DNA of 64,000 nt. Origin: a bacterium (GTDB taxonomy: Bacteria > Planctomycetota > Planctomycetia > Kolteriales > Kolteriaceae). The notes beneath the pieces were generated by a model. That model ran no database searches and was not told where the DNA came from. It saw nothing but the letters and a program-made list of their open reading frames with translations. The stretch spans positions 1 through 64,000 of the forward strand of contig JAIEPU010000197.1 in assembly GCA_019748235.1 (NCBI GenBank), read 5' to 3'. Positions 48,582 to 57,445 of the stretch are shown piece after piece (the stretch's first letter is position 1; the number at the start of each line of letters is the position of its first letter). Made by a program: the position numbers and the translations under genes.

Positions 48582-48716
48582 GCTCTCATCCTTACTGAAC
48601 ACTTCCGAGAACTTATTCCAGCGGACGTTCTAGTGGAGCAGTCATCGAATGGAAAACGAATGCTCGTATGTCGAATTGTACTCGAATAGCCACTTACCAG
48701 AAATTGCGACTTGGCT

Positions 48717-49523
48717 TTAGCCACCCAATTCTCGGGCCCGTCGTGATGCCGCATCAACCGCGTCGATGAACGCGGAGCGGACGGCTCGCTGCTCCAAAAT
48801 GGCGAGCCCAGCAATCGTCGTCCCGGCGGGACTAGTGACCATATCCTTGAGGGCGCCCGGATGGATTCCGGTTTCCAGTACCATCTTCGCAGCGCCGAGT
48901 ACGGTCTGGGCAGCCAGCGCCGTTGCGACATCACGTGCAAGTCCGGCTTTCACTCCCCCATCGCTCATCGCTTCGATCACTTGATAGATGTATGCAGGTC
49001 CGCTTCCCGAAAGACCGGTGACGGCATCCAAGAGTGGCTCGCTGACGCGATGGGCGACACCCACACTTTGGAAAAGCTTTTCCACAAGCTCGGCGTCTTG
49101 TTTTGTCGCTTTGGCGCCGGCGGCAATACCACTCGCTGCCTCGCCCACGAGGCAGGGGGTATTGGGCATTACCCGAACGATTCGGCGCTCTGCTCCGAGC
49201 AATTCAGATAGCTTGCTCGTGGAGATGCCGGTCACGATGGAAACAATGAGATGTTTATCGTTAACCGCGGAAGCAATTTCTTGAAGCAGCGTGCCGATCG
49301 ATTGTGGCTTGACGGCCAAGATGAGGACACTTGCCTTTTGACAAACTTCGAGATTCGATGTCGTGACCGCCGCCCCTATTTCATCGCGCAAGGCTTTTCG
49401 GGCGGGTTCGAAAAGGTCGCTGCCGATAATGTCGGCAGGCTTCACGACTCCCGAGCGGACGAAGCCGCGCGCGAGCGCTTGTGCCATTTTTCCACAGCCA
49501 AGAAAGCCGATCGTCGTCGCCAC
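48717..49523 (-). CDS. proC: Pyrroline-5-carboxylate reductase
   Basis: ProC makes proline from pyrroline-5-carboxylate with NAD(P)H. The 268-residue protein starts directly with the cofactor fold TIGFLGCGKMAQALARGF and continues with VKPQ, RVMPNTPCLVGEAA and the C-terminal helical domain AVTGLSGSGPAYIY and HPGALKDMVTSPAGTT. The GTG start is preferred: AAGGA lies 7 nt upstream and the length then fits the family. Longer in-frame starts would overlap the next gene. Confidence 0.95.
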   Translation of the reverse strand: MATTIGFLGCGKMAQALARGFVRSGVVKPADIIGSDLFEPARKALRDEIGAAVTTSNLEVCQKASVLILAVKPQSIGTLLQEIASAVNDKHLIVSIVTGISTSKLSELLGAERRIVRVMPNTPCLVGEAASGIAAGAKATKQDAELVEKLFQSVGVAHRVSEPLLDAVTGLSGSGPAYIYQVIEAMSDGGVKAGLARDVATALAAQTVLGAAKMVLETGIHPGALKDMVTSPAGTTIAGLAILEQRAVRSAFIDAVDAASRRARELGG

Positions 49524-49602
49524 GAATCTGTCCTTACTGATGGAGCTATTAGAAGACTGCCGCGCGAATGATGCCATCGCCGTGGCGGTCTCTATGGTTT
49601 TA

Positions 49603-50307
49603 TCAGGAAATGCGAGGGGCGGAACTCCAGAGATAGCCGATTCCGACGCGAAGGTTCCCAAGATAAGGATTCAGCGTCCAGAGAGCCGTCACCGCGAGAA
49701 TGAAATGAGACAGCCACAGGGCTGGTAGGTTCTGATACCGTCGGAACCATTCACACCAGAAAAAACCGCTCACCAGCGTGAGAGCCATCAACCCGATATT
49801 CGGCGTGTGTAGCAATGAAAACGTCAGGGCAGAGGCGGCGGAAACGCTCCAATCGTCTCGATCGAGGAGAATTCGCAGTCTGGGAACGAGCACCACTTGA
49901 AGCAGAAGCTGCTGGATTCCCTCTTGTGTCCAGTTCTTCGAGGCCCAGCGTCCCAGTTCCGGCATTTGACCGATCGAGCCGAGGCACCAACCGACCAACG
50001 TCCCCAGTGTCACCGCTCCGAGAGTGAATGCGGCCAGTGACGTGGCGCCATCGAACCAACCTTTTCGCGGGGCGAGCCCAAATTCTCGCAAGGTGGGGCG
50101 CTGGTGCCAGACGATTGCTCCGATGAGCATTCCGCAAAGGACCGTGTTCAGCGTGCGAAAGAACTTCGGGAAAATGAATCGGCTGTCCGTCCAGAGGATA
50201 AAAAGTAGAGCCGTCATCACGACGATGAGCTCAAGCATCGCTTGATGCCGCCTCGTGTCGACCCATTGACGATTCAACAAAGTGGTGACCTGCTGCATGA
50301 CGCGCAT
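49603..50307 (-). CDS. CPBP/Abi-like membrane protein without the catalytic Glu pair
   Basis: This 234-residue protein has five to seven membrane segments. The arrangement FSLLHTPNIGLM and WLSHFILAVTALW resembles motifs 2-3 of CPBP intramembrane proteases (FxxxH and HxxxN/B). Motif 1, normally EExxxR, is here LQVVLVPR with no glutamate pair, so proteolysis is doubtful. No function can be assigned. It lies upstream of proC, facing the sulfite reductase gene across a 378-nt gap. Confidence 0.7.
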   Translation of the reverse strand: MRVMQQVTTLLNRQWVDTRRHQAMLELIVVMTALLFILWTDSRFIFPKFFRTLNTVLCGMLIGAIVWHQRPTLREFGLAPRKGWFDGATSLAAFTLGAVTLGTLVGWCLGSIGQMPELGRWASKNWTQEGIQQLLLQVVLVPRLRILLDRDDWSVSAASALTFSLLHTPNIGLMALTLVSGFFWCEWFRRYQNLPALWLSHFILAVTALWTLNPYLGNLRVGIGYLWSSAPRIS

Positions 50308-50685
50308 CCCTAAACTCTTTGCAGAGCTTGCCCTGGGATAAAAGAGGCTGAAAATTAGGTCAAGTGGGAAAGAGGGGCCGACCGGGGGCGAGAGATTAAT
50401 AACTTAACAGGAAGTGACGGACTCTCGTGCGGCAAACATCCGCACTATGCCCAATACCAGGAATAAGTTAGATAAAGGTCTCTCGTCCCACCCATGGGAT
50501 GGGCCGTAATCCGAACACTTGAGCGGGTTTGCCCAATTCGTGCGATGGCGTGATCCTCGCCCGAGGGAAAACTGTCGTTTCATTCGGTAGCTTATTTCCC
50601 GACCTTACGGGCGAATGGGGATTTGAGATCGTCCGCCCCCGTGGTGAATTGAATCGCTGGGCATGTGAAGCGAAGGAGAGAAAAG
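50308..50685. other. Divergent intergenic region upstream of sulfite reductase
   Basis: No gene is supported in these 378 nt. The region contains a short palindrome around CCCATGGG near 50500 and several G-rich runs. Likely promoters for cysI (plus) and the CPBP-like gene (minus) lie here; no riboswitch consensus was recognised. Confidence 0.4.
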
Positions 50686-52371
50686 GTGTCGAAACAGTCC
50701 GTCGAAGTGATCAAAGAAGAGTCCAACTACCTTCTCGGTACGCTTCCGGAGCAGTTGGCATCAGACGTGGATCACTTTGACGATGATGCCAAGCAACTTC
50801 TCAAGTTCCACGGTGTCTATCAGCAAGAGGATCGAGATTCTCGCAAGGAACGAAAGAAGCAGAATCTCGGCCCCGCATTCATCATGATGGTCCGAAGTAA
50901 GCTTCCGGGAGGAAAACTGACTCCCGAGCAATGGCTGGCTCACGATGAGCTGTGTGACAAGTACGCGAACGGCACTTTCCGCCTTACTAGCCGTCAATCG
51001 ATTCAATTTCACGGCATCATCAAGAGAAATCTTCGTCAGCACATAAAGGAGATGAACGAGGCGCTGATCAGCACGCTGGCGGCATGCGGCGACGTCGAGC
51101 GAAACATCATGTGCTGCCCCGCTCCGGTGAAGAACAATCCCGTTTATGACGAGATTCAAGCGCTGACCGATCGCCTCGCGGAGCATTTGGCGCCGCGGAC
51201 TCCCGCCTATCACGAAATCTGGATCAACGGCGAGAAGCAGATCGCCCACTATAGCGGCGAGGTGATCGAGCCGATTTATGGCAAACATTACCTGCCACGA
51301 AAGTTCAAGACGGCCGTCGCGCTTCCTGAAGATAACTGCGTCGACGCATTGGCCAATGACTTGGCAATCATCGCCAAACACTCCAACGGAAAGATCGAGG
51401 GGTACAACATCTACGCCGGCGGCGGAATGGGAATGACCCACGGCATGGAGAAGACTTATCCCCGTCTGGCCACTCCCGTTTGCTTTGCAACTCCCGAGCA
51501 AGTGGTTGACGTGTCGGTCGCGGTGATCAAGGTACAGCGAGATTACGGTAATCGCGAGGATCGACGAAATGCTCGCCTCAAGTACACGATCGATCGGCTT
51601 GGCCAAGAGAAGTTCAATTCACTTGTCTCGGAATACTTTGGCGCGCCGCTTCCCCCAGTAACGGGCGAAGGCGTATTCGGGTATGACAACCACCTCGGCT
51701 GGCATGAGCAGGGGGACGGGAAATGGTTCGTCGGCGTGCATATCCATTCGGGGCGGGTGGCGGATAACGAACGAGGTCGCATTCGTTCCGGCCTTCGGGA
51801 GATCGTCCAGAAGTTCCGCCTGCCGATTCGACTCACGGCGCAGCAGAATCTTCTCTTCTGTGACATCGACCCGTCACAAAAACAAGAAATCGAATCGATG
51901 CTCGACAAGAACGGCATGGGAACCGCCCGGCACTTGACGAATCTCTACAAGGATTCGCTCGCGTGTGTGGCGATGCCTACCTGTGGGTTGGCACTCGCCG
52001 AGAGTGAACGAGCACTCTCCGATATTCTTGGCATCGTGCAGTCGGAACTCTCCCAACTGGGACTTGCCGACGAGGACATTGTCTTTCGCATGACCGGCTG
52101 CCCTAACGGTTGTGTTCGGCCCTTCAACAGCGACATTGGGTTGGTTGGTCGAAGCCCCGGCAAATACGTCATCTTCCTCGGCGGGAACAAACTCGGCACG
52201 GAACTCTCGTTCCAGTATCGGGACCTCGTGCCGGTGAGTGAAATCGGCTCGACTCTTCGCGGACCACTCCTCTACTTCAAAGAGAATCGGCGAGACGGTG
52301 AACGCTTTGGCGATTTCTGCCGACGTATCGGTAAGGAAAAGCTTCTCGAAGTCTCGGCCGTGCCTGCCTGA
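50686..52371 (+). CDS. cysI: Assimilatory sulfite reductase, siroheme subunit
   Basis: This enzyme reduces sulfite to sulfide for cysteine synthesis. The 561-residue protein has two nitrite/sulfite-reductase half domains. Siroheme and Fe-S binding cysteines are in ACVAMPTCGLALAESER and RMTGCPNGCVRP; the N-terminal half has FRLTSRQSIQFHGI. It matches the length of CysI-type hemoproteins; no flavoprotein CysJ is adjacent, so the electron donor may be ferredoxin. The GTG start sits after AAGGAGAG; an ATG 21 nt upstream is in frame. It overlaps the next gene by one base. Confidence 0.96.
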   Translation: MSKQSVEVIKEESNYLLGTLPEQLASDVDHFDDDAKQLLKFHGVYQQEDRDSRKERKKQNLGPAFIMMVRSKLPGGKLTPEQWLAHDELCDKYANGTFRLTSRQSIQFHGIIKRNLRQHIKEMNEALISTLAACGDVERNIMCCPAPVKNNPVYDEIQALTDRLAEHLAPRTPAYHEIWINGEKQIAHYSGEVIEPIYGKHYLPRKFKTAVALPEDNCVDALANDLAIIAKHSNGKIEGYNIYAGGGMGMTHGMEKTYPRLATPVCFATPEQVVDVSVAVIKVQRDYGNREDRRNARLKYTIDRLGQEKFNSLVSEYFGAPLPPVTGEGVFGYDNHLGWHEQGDGKWFVGVHIHSGRVADNERGRIRSGLREIVQKFRLPIRLTAQQNLLFCDIDPSQKQEIESMLDKNGMGTARHLTNLYKDSLACVAMPTCGLALAESERALSDILGIVQSELSQLGLADEDIVFRMTGCPNGCVRPFNSDIGLVGRSPGKYVIFLGGNKLGTELSFQYRDLVPVSEIGSTLRGPLLYFKENRRDGERFGDFCRRIGKEKLLEVSAVPA

Positions 52372-53090
52372 TGCTTGAGATACTTCTCGATGATTCTCCC
52401 TGTCTCGCCGTCAATAAGCCAGCGGGGCTCCTCACGCAGGGGCCTCCGTCGGTCGGTTTGACGCTTGAAATAATGGTGAAGCAATACCTGCGCGAGTTAC
52501 TTCAAAAGTCCGGCAATGTGTATCTTGGAGTACCGCATCGACTGGACCGCGCGGTCAGCGGAGTCGTCATCTTCTCACGCAACAGTAAGGGGGCCGCGCG
52601 ACTGGCGGAACTCTTTCGTGATCGACGCGTGACCAAGACGTACTGGGCGATTCTCGAAAGGTGTCCCGAACCGCTCGAGGGGACACTGATCGACGGCATA
52701 CAAAAACTCGAAGGGGTCGCGTATGCGGAGCTCGTCCCCGTTGGAACTCCAGAGTCTAAAGAAGGTCGTCTTTCCTACCGGGTGATCGGGGAAGTCCCCG
52801 GAGGTTGGTTCGTCGAAGTACGGCCAGAAACCGGTCGCTTTCATCAGATTCGTGTACAGTTCGGCGGCCGAGGCTGTCCTGTCGTCGGGGATGTTCTTTA
52901 CGGCGCCACATCGGCGATCGACGTGGAAGAGGCGGGCTGGATTGACGATGGTTCTGAGGCCGCTCCCACACCCATCGCGCTCCATTCGCGAAAGCTAGAG
53001 TTGCCGCATCCCGTTCGGTTCGAACCGATCAGCGCCGTGGCTCCTGCTCCCCGTTATTGGACAGAAAGAAAATGGCTCCCCGAAGGATGA
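52371..53090 (+). CDS. RluA-family RNA pseudouridine synthase
   Basis: This 239-residue protein has the RluA core: PCLAVNKPAGLLTQ, the catalytic PHRLDRAVSGVVIF with the Asp nucleophile, KTYWAI and ETGRFHQIRVQF. There is no S4 domain. Members isomerise uridines in rRNA or tRNA; the target here is unknown. The start ATG shares its A with the stop of cysI, so translation is coupled. A link with sulfur metabolism is not expected. Confidence 0.93.
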   Translation: MLEILLDDSPCLAVNKPAGLLTQGPPSVGLTLEIMVKQYLRELLQKSGNVYLGVPHRLDRAVSGVVIFSRNSKGAARLAELFRDRRVTKTYWAILERCPEPLEGTLIDGIQKLEGVAYAELVPVGTPESKEGRLSYRVIGEVPGGWFVEVRPETGRFHQIRVQFGGRGCPVVGDVLYGATSAIDVEEAGWIDDGSEAAPTPIALHSRKLELPHPVRFEPISAVAPAPRYWTERKWLPEG

Positions 53091-53154
53091 CCAAAGCGTT
53101 GTCGAATCCATCTCCATGTATTCTTTTCCGGTGAGACAGAGTTCGGCGGATGTG

Positions 53155-54009
53155 CTACGGCCGCTTTTCCGGCAGGGGATGCAATTCCAATTTGCGGAAG
53201 AAGATTTCCGCACCTTCAGTTTGCACGAGAATCCTTCCTCGGTTCGGAAAGACTTCAAGTGCGCGATTCACGACGACGCCGTTGACGACATAGGTGAGCT
53301 TGCTGCCGTCACAATAAACTTCGAGCTTCGTCCATTCTTTCCCTGGGCTTTCCACATCCTCCTTGCCACGAAATCCAATCACATCCTTCCAATCGGGGTC
53401 GCGTCCATACCAATTGATTCGCCCTGAGGTGAACCGCTTCTTTTCACCTCCCGCTTTCCAGACAGACTCTCCATCTCGGTCTTTCGTCACTTCACACCAT
53501 GCGGAAACGTCGAGTTTTTTACCGGTTTCATCGATACCTTGGACGACGAGGATGTCACCGACACCTCCTTCGATGATCTGGCATTCGAGAGAGGTCATCC
53601 AAGGACCGGGCTTTCCATTGCTCCCGCCATACCCTCCATCAGGACCATAAGCATGAAGTAAAATTCCGCTATCGCGGGCGGCTTTCTCTCTGTTGCCCCA
53701 AGTTTTCTCTCCCCAATGAAATTCCGCGATCAGGTGATAATTCGCGAAACTATGATTCGTGGTGATCGCGCCGAGGCCGTCTCCCGAAATTCGAAGAATG
53801 CCATCCTCTCCGACGGTGAAAACCTTTCGAGGATCATCTTTGCCCGAATCGGTGAGCCACGTGTACCAGCCAGTCAAATCCCGCCCGTTGAAGAGCTTGA
53901 TCGGTTCTTTCGGCTCAATCGGGTTTTCGAAAGTCCCAGCTTCCTCACCATGGATCGGCATCGAAGCGAGCAGAATGAGCGAAGTGACGACTAGAATTCG
54001 TTGTCCCAT
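53155..54009 (-). CDS. Secreted DUF1080 (3-keto-disaccharide hydrolase-like) protein
   Basis: This 284-residue protein has a Sec signal peptide (ILVVTSLILLASM...HGEE) and one DUF1080 domain that begins with the family mark LFNGRDLTGWY and continues YHLIAEFHWGE, GILLHAYGP and WTKLEVYCDG to LEVFPNRGRI. DUF1080 is a concanavalin-like sandwich greatly expanded in planctomycetes; some members act on 3-keto-glycosides. It is exported and monocistronic. Confidence 0.92.
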   Translation of the reverse strand: MGQRILVVTSLILLASMPIHGEEAGTFENPIEPKEPIKLFNGRDLTGWYTWLTDSGKDDPRKVFTVGEDGILRISGDGLGAITTNHSFANYHLIAEFHWGEKTWGNREKAARDSGILLHAYGPDGGYGGSNGKPGPWMTSLECQIIEGGVGDILVVQGIDETGKKLDVSAWCEVTKDRDGESVWKAGGEKKRFTSGRINWYGRDPDWKDVIGFRGKEDVESPGKEWTKLEVYCDGSKLTYVVNGVVVNRALEVFPNRGRILVQTEGAEIFFRKLELHPLPEKRP

Positions 54010-54612
54010 GATCAAAAGCCTTCACGAAGATGAATCAAACCGGGTCCGAGTAATGAGTAAACCGAATTGACAACATAGTGCCAAACGAAAACGGAGTGAT
54101 TCCTTTAACGTTCAATGGAAGAGTGAGTTGCTGTCCCATCCGCCTTCCAAGTAGATTCCAGTTGGTACATTCGCTAATTGGCAGGTGCCACGCTGAACGT
54201 GTCACGTTGCGAGGAAAGATTGTAATCTCCGTGACTTAAAATCCTCGTTGAAGGTCTCGTGAGTCACATCGTGAGGGAGTCGGATGGAGAGTCGAAATCA
54301 TTAAAGCTGAAAATGATTTCGGTCATTTGCTTCACCGATCAAACACCTTTACCCTTTCCGATCCGTTGAAATCTCTTGAAGATTGGCGCTAACCGTCCAC
54401 CTAGGGAAGTAGATCAATCAAGCGGGACCGGTTCTTATATTGATATCCTCCGAAATGAGGTTTTCAGTTGACATTTCATGCCGATTGGAATTAACCTGCA
54501 AACTCTTACTTTGTTTCGAACCAACCTAAGTTGGCTCACCCAAGTTTTTCCTGCGTTGTTTCTACCGCTAGTTTTAACTGCATGCTTTCATTCGATGAGG
54601 AGGTCGCCCCCC
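54010..54612. other. Long intergenic region upstream of a PEP-CTERM-like gene
   Basis: About 600 nt lie between the divergent DUF1080 gene and the exported protein. An in-frame extension of the downstream ORF reaches 54478, but the strong ribosome binding site argues for 54613. No other gene, tRNA or repeat was found. The A/T content rises near 54440-54480, where a promoter may lie. Confidence 0.45.
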
Positions 54613-55476
54613 ATGCGTTGTTCCCAATTCCGCACCCTTGCGCTTGCGTTCGCTGCCGTTGGAGTTCTTGCAGGATCGAATCCTGTCGTTGCTTCCGTGA
54701 CGTATTCAAATGCCGACGTTTCGCTTCAAGTCAATGGAGGAGAGGCGAACAACGGAACCGTGCCGGCCGACGGCTACTTCAATTACCAATTGATCAACGT
54801 TGGCGTTGAGACGACTTGGTCGATTGATCCTCTTCTGATTTTGCCAACGGGCCAAGTGATCAATCTGGCCAATGGATTAGCAGGCGGCTTCGGATCACCC
54901 GTTGACAATGGAGGAGTAGCGCAGAGCACAGCGGTCATTAGCAACGAACTGACCGTCGAGGCGAATACGACCCTGAACAACCTGCTGGCCAGCACCACGT
55001 TCAACTTCATCACCGATGGTTCACTCGAAGGCTATAAGCTAGTGTTTTATGCGGAGAACGATATTCCCCCCTCAGATTCGAATATTGCCGGCACTTTCGG
55101 ATCGCTTGCCGGAGGCGACTTGATTCTACTCCAGGCGAACTTTATCCCTGGGGGAATCGTCGTCGGATTGCTCGGCGGGGGGCTTTACAACGCGCAGTTG
55201 TCGCTCTATGGGTCAGGTCTCTGGACAGGTTTCGGAACCGCGCTGGAAAGCGGTGACCTCTCCGTGCTGTCGTCTGATGGTTCGAACTTCGTGAACGGCC
55301 CCGGCGATCTTGGATTGGCGCTTGGATTCGATCTTTCAGGGACGGGGGGCGCCTCTCTGGTTGTTAATTATGTTGCGATTTCTGTGCCTGTGCCCGAGGT
55401 GGGTACGTTTGCCTATCTTGCCGTGGCGATCGGAGCATTCGGTGGTTATCGCATTTTCAAGCGTCGTTCTCTCTAA
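54613..55476 (+). CDS. PEP-CTERM-like exported protein
   Basis: This 287-residue protein has a signal peptide (RTLALAFAAVGVLAGSNPVVA), a Gly/Asn/Leu-rich beta-type body and a PEP-CTERM-like tail: PVPEVGT, a hydrophobic helix (FAYLAVAIGAFGGYRIF) and KRRSL. GAGGAGG 9 nt before the ATG is the best ribosome binding site of the area and sets the start. A terminator follows. Like the protein at 14858 it is a lone gene with a long leader. It is probably anchored to or released at the cell surface after exosortase action; the body is not recognised. Confidence 0.82.
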   Translation: MRCSQFRTLALAFAAVGVLAGSNPVVASVTYSNADVSLQVNGGEANNGTVPADGYFNYQLINVGVETTWSIDPLLILPTGQVINLANGLAGGFGSPVDNGGVAQSTAVISNELTVEANTTLNNLLASTTFNFITDGSLEGYKLVFYAENDIPPSDSNIAGTFGSLAGGDLILLQANFIPGGIVVGLLGGGLYNAQLSLYGSGLWTGFGTALESGDLSVLSSDGSNFVNGPGDLGLALGFDLSGTGGASLVVNYVAISVPVPEVGTFAYLAVAIGAFGGYRIFKRRSL

Positions 55477-55506
55477 TTCGCTCGGCTTAACGTAATCGAA
55501 TCGCTA

Positions 55507-55540
55507 AGGGCTGGGATAAATCTCCCGGCCCTTTTGTTTG
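55507..55540 (+). terminator. Terminator of the second PEP-CTERM-like gene
   Basis: A 10-bp stem (55507-55516 with 55523-55532, one G-T pair) with a 6-nt loop and a TTTGTTT tail lies 30 nt after the stop codon. Confidence 0.82.
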
Positions 55541-55560
55541 GCCGCCGACCAAGCCGGCTC

Positions 55561-56565
55561 TCACGGACTTGGTGGAGCAAGCTGGAAGCTGAATTGATTG
55601 TCGACTGAAGTGTTCGTGCTTTTGAGTGTCGGCGAGTAATCGTGAACCTTGACCGACTTGCCATCCTCTTGGATCTCGAGCAGGCGAAGCCAGCCGTTTC
55701 CACCATTCTTGAGCATTTGATAATTGACGAGCATCTGATGTACCGGCTGCCCGGCAGCCCCCTCTGTCACTAAGTAGCCAAGCCCGTCATTGAGCACGTG
55801 ACCGTTGATGGTCATCACGAAGTTCGGATACTTTGACACAAGCTTTTCCCAAAGTTCCTCCCCGTCATTGACACCTCCCTCGAGTTTCGCCACGCCGTAG
55901 GAGTGGGGATTCCACGTTTGATCCTTTCCCTTTTTCTTCCAGTCGTACCGTGTTCCATCGGAAAACACGAACGCATGTGTGATCAGGATCACGGAACGAT
56001 CGGGATATTTCGTCACCACCTCATTCGCCCAGCGAACGATGTCGTTTCGTGGACCGAACTCAAGGGAAATGATCAACCACTTTCTTCCAGCGGCTTCCAG
56101 AAGGTGGTACGTGTTGTCTGACCGCTCCGGTTCTTTGTCATAGCTTCCGCCGAATGTCTTAGTCTTCGCCATTTTTGAAATGGGGAAGTATTCATTGAAG
56201 GGCGTTTCCCGCGTGGTTGATCGGCCGCCTGGGCCGTAGTCGTGATTTCCGACCGCCATGAAATACGGAATCTGGCCGTCCAGTAAACTCATCGACTTCC
56301 GCGCCACTTCCCACTCTTTGATCGCATTGGTGTTTGTAATGTCACCCAGATGCAAGACCGCCGCGATGTTTCGCTTCTCCTTCTGCTCCACGATCCAACG
56401 AGTCTGGGCTTCATAGATCTCGGGATGATGTTGGCTGTAGTTTTGCGTATCAGGCAAGACGACGAACGTCGTGACGTTGTTTCCCACGGGGGGCTCGCCG
56501 GGGACAATGTCGGCTTGAGCGGTGATCGTCGTTGACAAGATGGCAACGATTAGAAACGTTCGCAT
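55561..56565 (-). CDS. Secreted calcineurin-like metallophosphoesterase
   Basis: This 334-residue protein has a signal peptide (residues 1-18) and a dimetal phosphoesterase domain with all motifs: LPDTQNY, HLGDITN, VGNHDYGPGG, LITHAF and TINGHVLNDG. It resembles the exported metallophosphatases common in planctomycetes; the natural substrate (phosphomonoester, diester or nucleotide) is unknown. It lies 104 nt after the TolQ-like gene on the same strand. Confidence 0.92.
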   Translation of the reverse strand: MRTFLIVAILSTTITAQADIVPGEPPVGNNVTTFVVLPDTQNYSQHHPEIYEAQTRWIVEQKEKRNIAAVLHLGDITNTNAIKEWEVARKSMSLLDGQIPYFMAVGNHDYGPGGRSTTRETPFNEYFPISKMAKTKTFGGSYDKEPERSDNTYHLLEAAGRKWLIISLEFGPRNDIVRWANEVVTKYPDRSVILITHAFVFSDGTRYDWKKKGKDQTWNPHSYGVAKLEGGVNDGEELWEKLVSKYPNFVMTINGHVLNDGLGYLVTEGAAGQPVHQMLVNYQMLKNGGNGWLRLLEIQEDGKSVKVHDYSPTLKSTNTSVDNQFSFQLAPPSP

Positions 56566-56668
56566 GGTCCGTTCCCACTTCTATTCGATGGTTCAAATCA
56601 ATCGATAGGCAGAAGATGCCGTTCATTCCTAACCGTGGAAGAAAGCCGAAGTCTAAAGGCGACTGCGT

Positions 56669-57445
56669 CTAACTCTTTTGTCCACGTCGCAACGCACGGT
56701 TCCGTTTGAAGTTGTTGAAGACTTGTTCCGCGACGAGTCCGACTTCACTAGCGAGTTGCTCGACACGCGCTCGATAGATCGCATACGCGCCAAGCGCCGG
56801 GATGCCGACGACAAGTCCTTCTACTGTCGTCACGAGCGCGAGATACACTCCACCCGCTAGATCGGAAGCGACGGCCGCGCCGTGGGTCTCCGCAATTGTC
56901 TTGAAGGCGAGCAAAATCCCGTACACCGTCCCGAGCAATCCGAGCATGGGGGCAAGGTTCGCAATCAGCGCGAGGTATTCCACCTTTCGAAAGAGTCGCG
57001 ATGCTTGCTCGTGGCTCGCATCCTCCATAGCCTTTTCAACCGCGCGATAGCCAAGCCTGACTTCCTGCAGCCCCGCCAGAACGACGTAGGAAAAGTAGCT
57101 TGGCTGTTGCTTGCAGAGAGCTTCCGCCTGAGCATACTCACCGGCAGTGATCTGTCGGTGCAATTCAGCGGGGAGTGTTTTGGGAATGAGCGCCCCTCGC
57201 CGAATTGTGATGGCATGTTCAATGATCAACGCCATGCCCGCCACGCTAAGGAGAATGATGATCGCGCCGATCGAGCCGCTCGCCTCGATCAACGTCCAGA
57301 CGGTCGCGGGGGGAGCTGTTTCTGAACTGTTGGCTGGTTTTTCACCCTCGACCTCTTGCGCGTGGAGAGGCGTTAACGTCATCAGACTGAAGAGGCAAAC
57401 GAATGTGACGAAGCGGATCCATCCGCGGCCGTGACGATCAGCCAT
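56669..57445 (-). CDS. MotA/TolQ/ExbB proton channel family protein
   Basis: This 258-residue protein has a signal-peptide-like first segment, a second membrane helix (GSIGAIIILLSVAGMALIIEH), and the C-terminal family domain LIANLAPMLGLLGTVYGIL and VYLALVTTVEGLVVGIPAL. These proteins form proton-driven stators for Tol, TonB or flagellar systems. It overlaps the upstream TPR gene by 8 nt and belongs with the VWA gene. No ExbD/TolR partner lies next to it, which is unusual. Confidence 0.92.
   Translation of the reverse strand: MADRHGRGWIRFVTFVCLFSLMTLTPLHAQEVEGEKPANSSETAPPATVWTLIEASGSIGAIIILLSVAGMALIIEHAITIRRGALIPKTLPAELHRQITAGEYAQAEALCKQQPSYFSYVVLAGLQEVRLGYRAVEKAMEDASHEQASRLFRKVEYLALIANLAPMLGLLGTVYGILLAFKTIAETHGAAVASDLAGGVYLALVTTVEGLVVGIPALGAYAIYRARVEQLASEVGLVAEQVFNNFKRNRALRRGQKS

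Noticed and set aside
50529-50780. Possible small gene or riboswitch before cysI
   Set aside because: The ORF overlaps cysI in another frame, and no SAM, SAH or other riboswitch consensus could be matched by eye.
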